The notes under the pieces were generated by a model. It ran no database searches. It saw only the letters and a list, made by a program, of their open reading frames with translations, and was not told where the DNA came from. Below are positions 34,120 through 34,644 of a stretch of DNA of 34,644 bases, in pieces. The stretch comes from a bacterium (lineage in GTDB: Bacteria; JAMCPX01). Position numbers and translations under genes: made by a program. The stretch spans positions 1 to 34,644 of the forward strand of contig JAJYJX010000001.1 of the NCBI GenBank assembly GCA_021789095.1. Reading direction: 5' to 3'. Every line of letters starts with the position of its first letter. Positions within the stretch are counted from its first letter, which is position 1.

Positions 34120-34644
34120 CTACTTCCATTCCCCGAGCAGTTTTGACAGAATCTCGAATCCGTTTTCTATGAATACGCCGCTTTTCTCCGCATCGGACTC
34201 GTTGAAAGCAAACCTGTTATTGAATTCTTTGGTTGAATCGTTTAACAGGAAAGGCACAGGTTCTTCCGTGTGTGTCTTCCGTGCTATCGGGGTCCTGTGG
34301 TCCGATAATACGAGCATCCTGAATGCATCGAACCGCTTCATGCCGTCCAGCACCCCGCCCACGATCTTTTCATCAAAGTCCTCTATTGCCTTTATCTTCA
34401 GCTCTATGTCGCCATTATGACCGGCCTCGTCAGGTGCTTCGACATGTATGTAGATAAGGTCATGGTCTTTCAAGGCATTGAAACCGTATTCTGCCTTGCC
34501 TTTGTAGTTTGTATCTATCCAGCCGGTTATACCCGGGACAGCAATGATATCAAAGCCCGCGAGCTTGGCAATGCCCCGCACAAGGTCAACCGCGGATATG
34601 CATGCGCCCGAGAGATTGTGCAATTTTTTGAACGGAGGGATATG
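34120..34644 (-). CDS. apgM: Cofactor-independent phosphoglycerate mutase (archaeal-type), C-terminal part, truncated by window edge
   Basis: This family interconverts 3- and 2-phosphoglycerate with a metal-bound phosphoserine intermediate and belongs to the alkaline phosphatase superfamily. The frame is open to the window edge and gives 174 residues to the TAG at 34120-34122. A TTG at 34623 is internal, not the start, because the upstream residues HIPPFKKLHNLSG continue the family pattern. Landmarks are AVDLVRGIAKLAGFDIIAVPG, IYIHVEAPDEAGHNGD (metal ligands Asp and His) and LVLSDHRTPIARKTH (Asp-His pair). The N-terminal phosphoserine site lies outside. A short hairpin, not a clear terminator, follows the stop. 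Confidence 0.92.
   Translation of the reverse strand, partial: HIPPFKKLHNLSGACISAVDLVRGIAKLAGFDIIAVPGITGWIDTNYKGKAEYGFNALKDHDLIYIHVEAPDEAGHNGDIELKIKAIEDFDEKIVGGVLDGMKRFDAFRMLVLSDHRTPIARKTHTEEPVPFLLNDSTKEFNNRFAFNESDAEKSGVFIENGFEILSKLLGEWK

Overview
This 34.6-kb window comes from the chromosome of a Gram-negative bacterium. The evidence is an outer-membrane-type barrel protein, a lipoprotein signal, a LapB-type lipopolysaccharide assembly factor and a polyprenyl-phosphate glycan cluster. Native genes are rich in AGG/AGA arginine and ATA isoleucine codons at moderate GC. Together with the tig-clpP-clpX-lon order, the rplU-rpmA-obg-proB-proA-nadD-rsfS-rlmH run and STAND/SARP-like regulators, this looks most like the Desulfobacterota/Nitrospirota-type lineages. 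That assignment is an inference; no rRNA gene is present to settle it. I see no tRNA, rRNA, CRISPR array or intact transposase.

Layout, left to right. (1) 1-4884: a proteostasis operon with the 3' part of trigger factor, then clpP, clpX and lon, all overlapping or abutting. (2) 5009-8673, minus strand: two overlapping paralogous polytopic membrane proteins with TPR tails (GT-C/TMTC-like). (3) 8807-11194: a small exported protein, a dispersed palindromic repeat, and a large lipoprotein made of near-identical propeller-like repeats followed by cysteine-rich repeats. (4) 11316-18522: a strong promoter, then rplU, rpmA, obg, proB, proA, nadD, rsfS (apparently starting at ATT), rlmH, a LapA-LapB-like fusion and a small zinc-ribbon protein. 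(5) 18525-19319: a promoter, an outer-membrane-like barrel protein and a clear terminator. (6) 19374-22344: a membrane TPR Ser/Thr kinase with its kinase domain at the C-terminus, then rdgB, which ends inside a repeat. (7) 22465-26150: a three-gene glycan module of GT4, a WecA/MraY-like transferase fused to the front half of a FlaA1/PglF-type protein, and GT2. (8) 26252-27247: an aldo/keto reductase with foreign codon usage. (9) 27567-30334, minus strand: a compact operon of a CRP-type cyclic-nucleotide regulator, a class II cyclic-nucleotide phosphodiesterase-like enzyme, accD and a DUF456 membrane protein. (10) 30724-33996, minus strand: a 1090-residue STAND/MalT-like ATPase with a C-terminal SARP (OmpR-type winged helix plus BTAD) module. 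(11) 34120-end, minus strand: the 3' part of a cofactor-independent phosphoglycerate mutase.

The most interesting part is 30.3-34.0 kb. Three perfectly phased 11-bp direct repeats sit 10 bp upstream of a TAGAAT -10 element, just past the stop codon of the SARP-like regulator. SARP and OmpR-type winged helices are known to read direct repeats with this period. The promoter points through an orphan winged-helix-like coding fragment towards the CRP/phosphodiesterase/accD operon. Other points of note are a dispersed ACCCCGTTAGAAAG motif in several intergenic regions, the ATT start of rsfS, and the LapA-LapB-like and WecA-PglF-like fusions.
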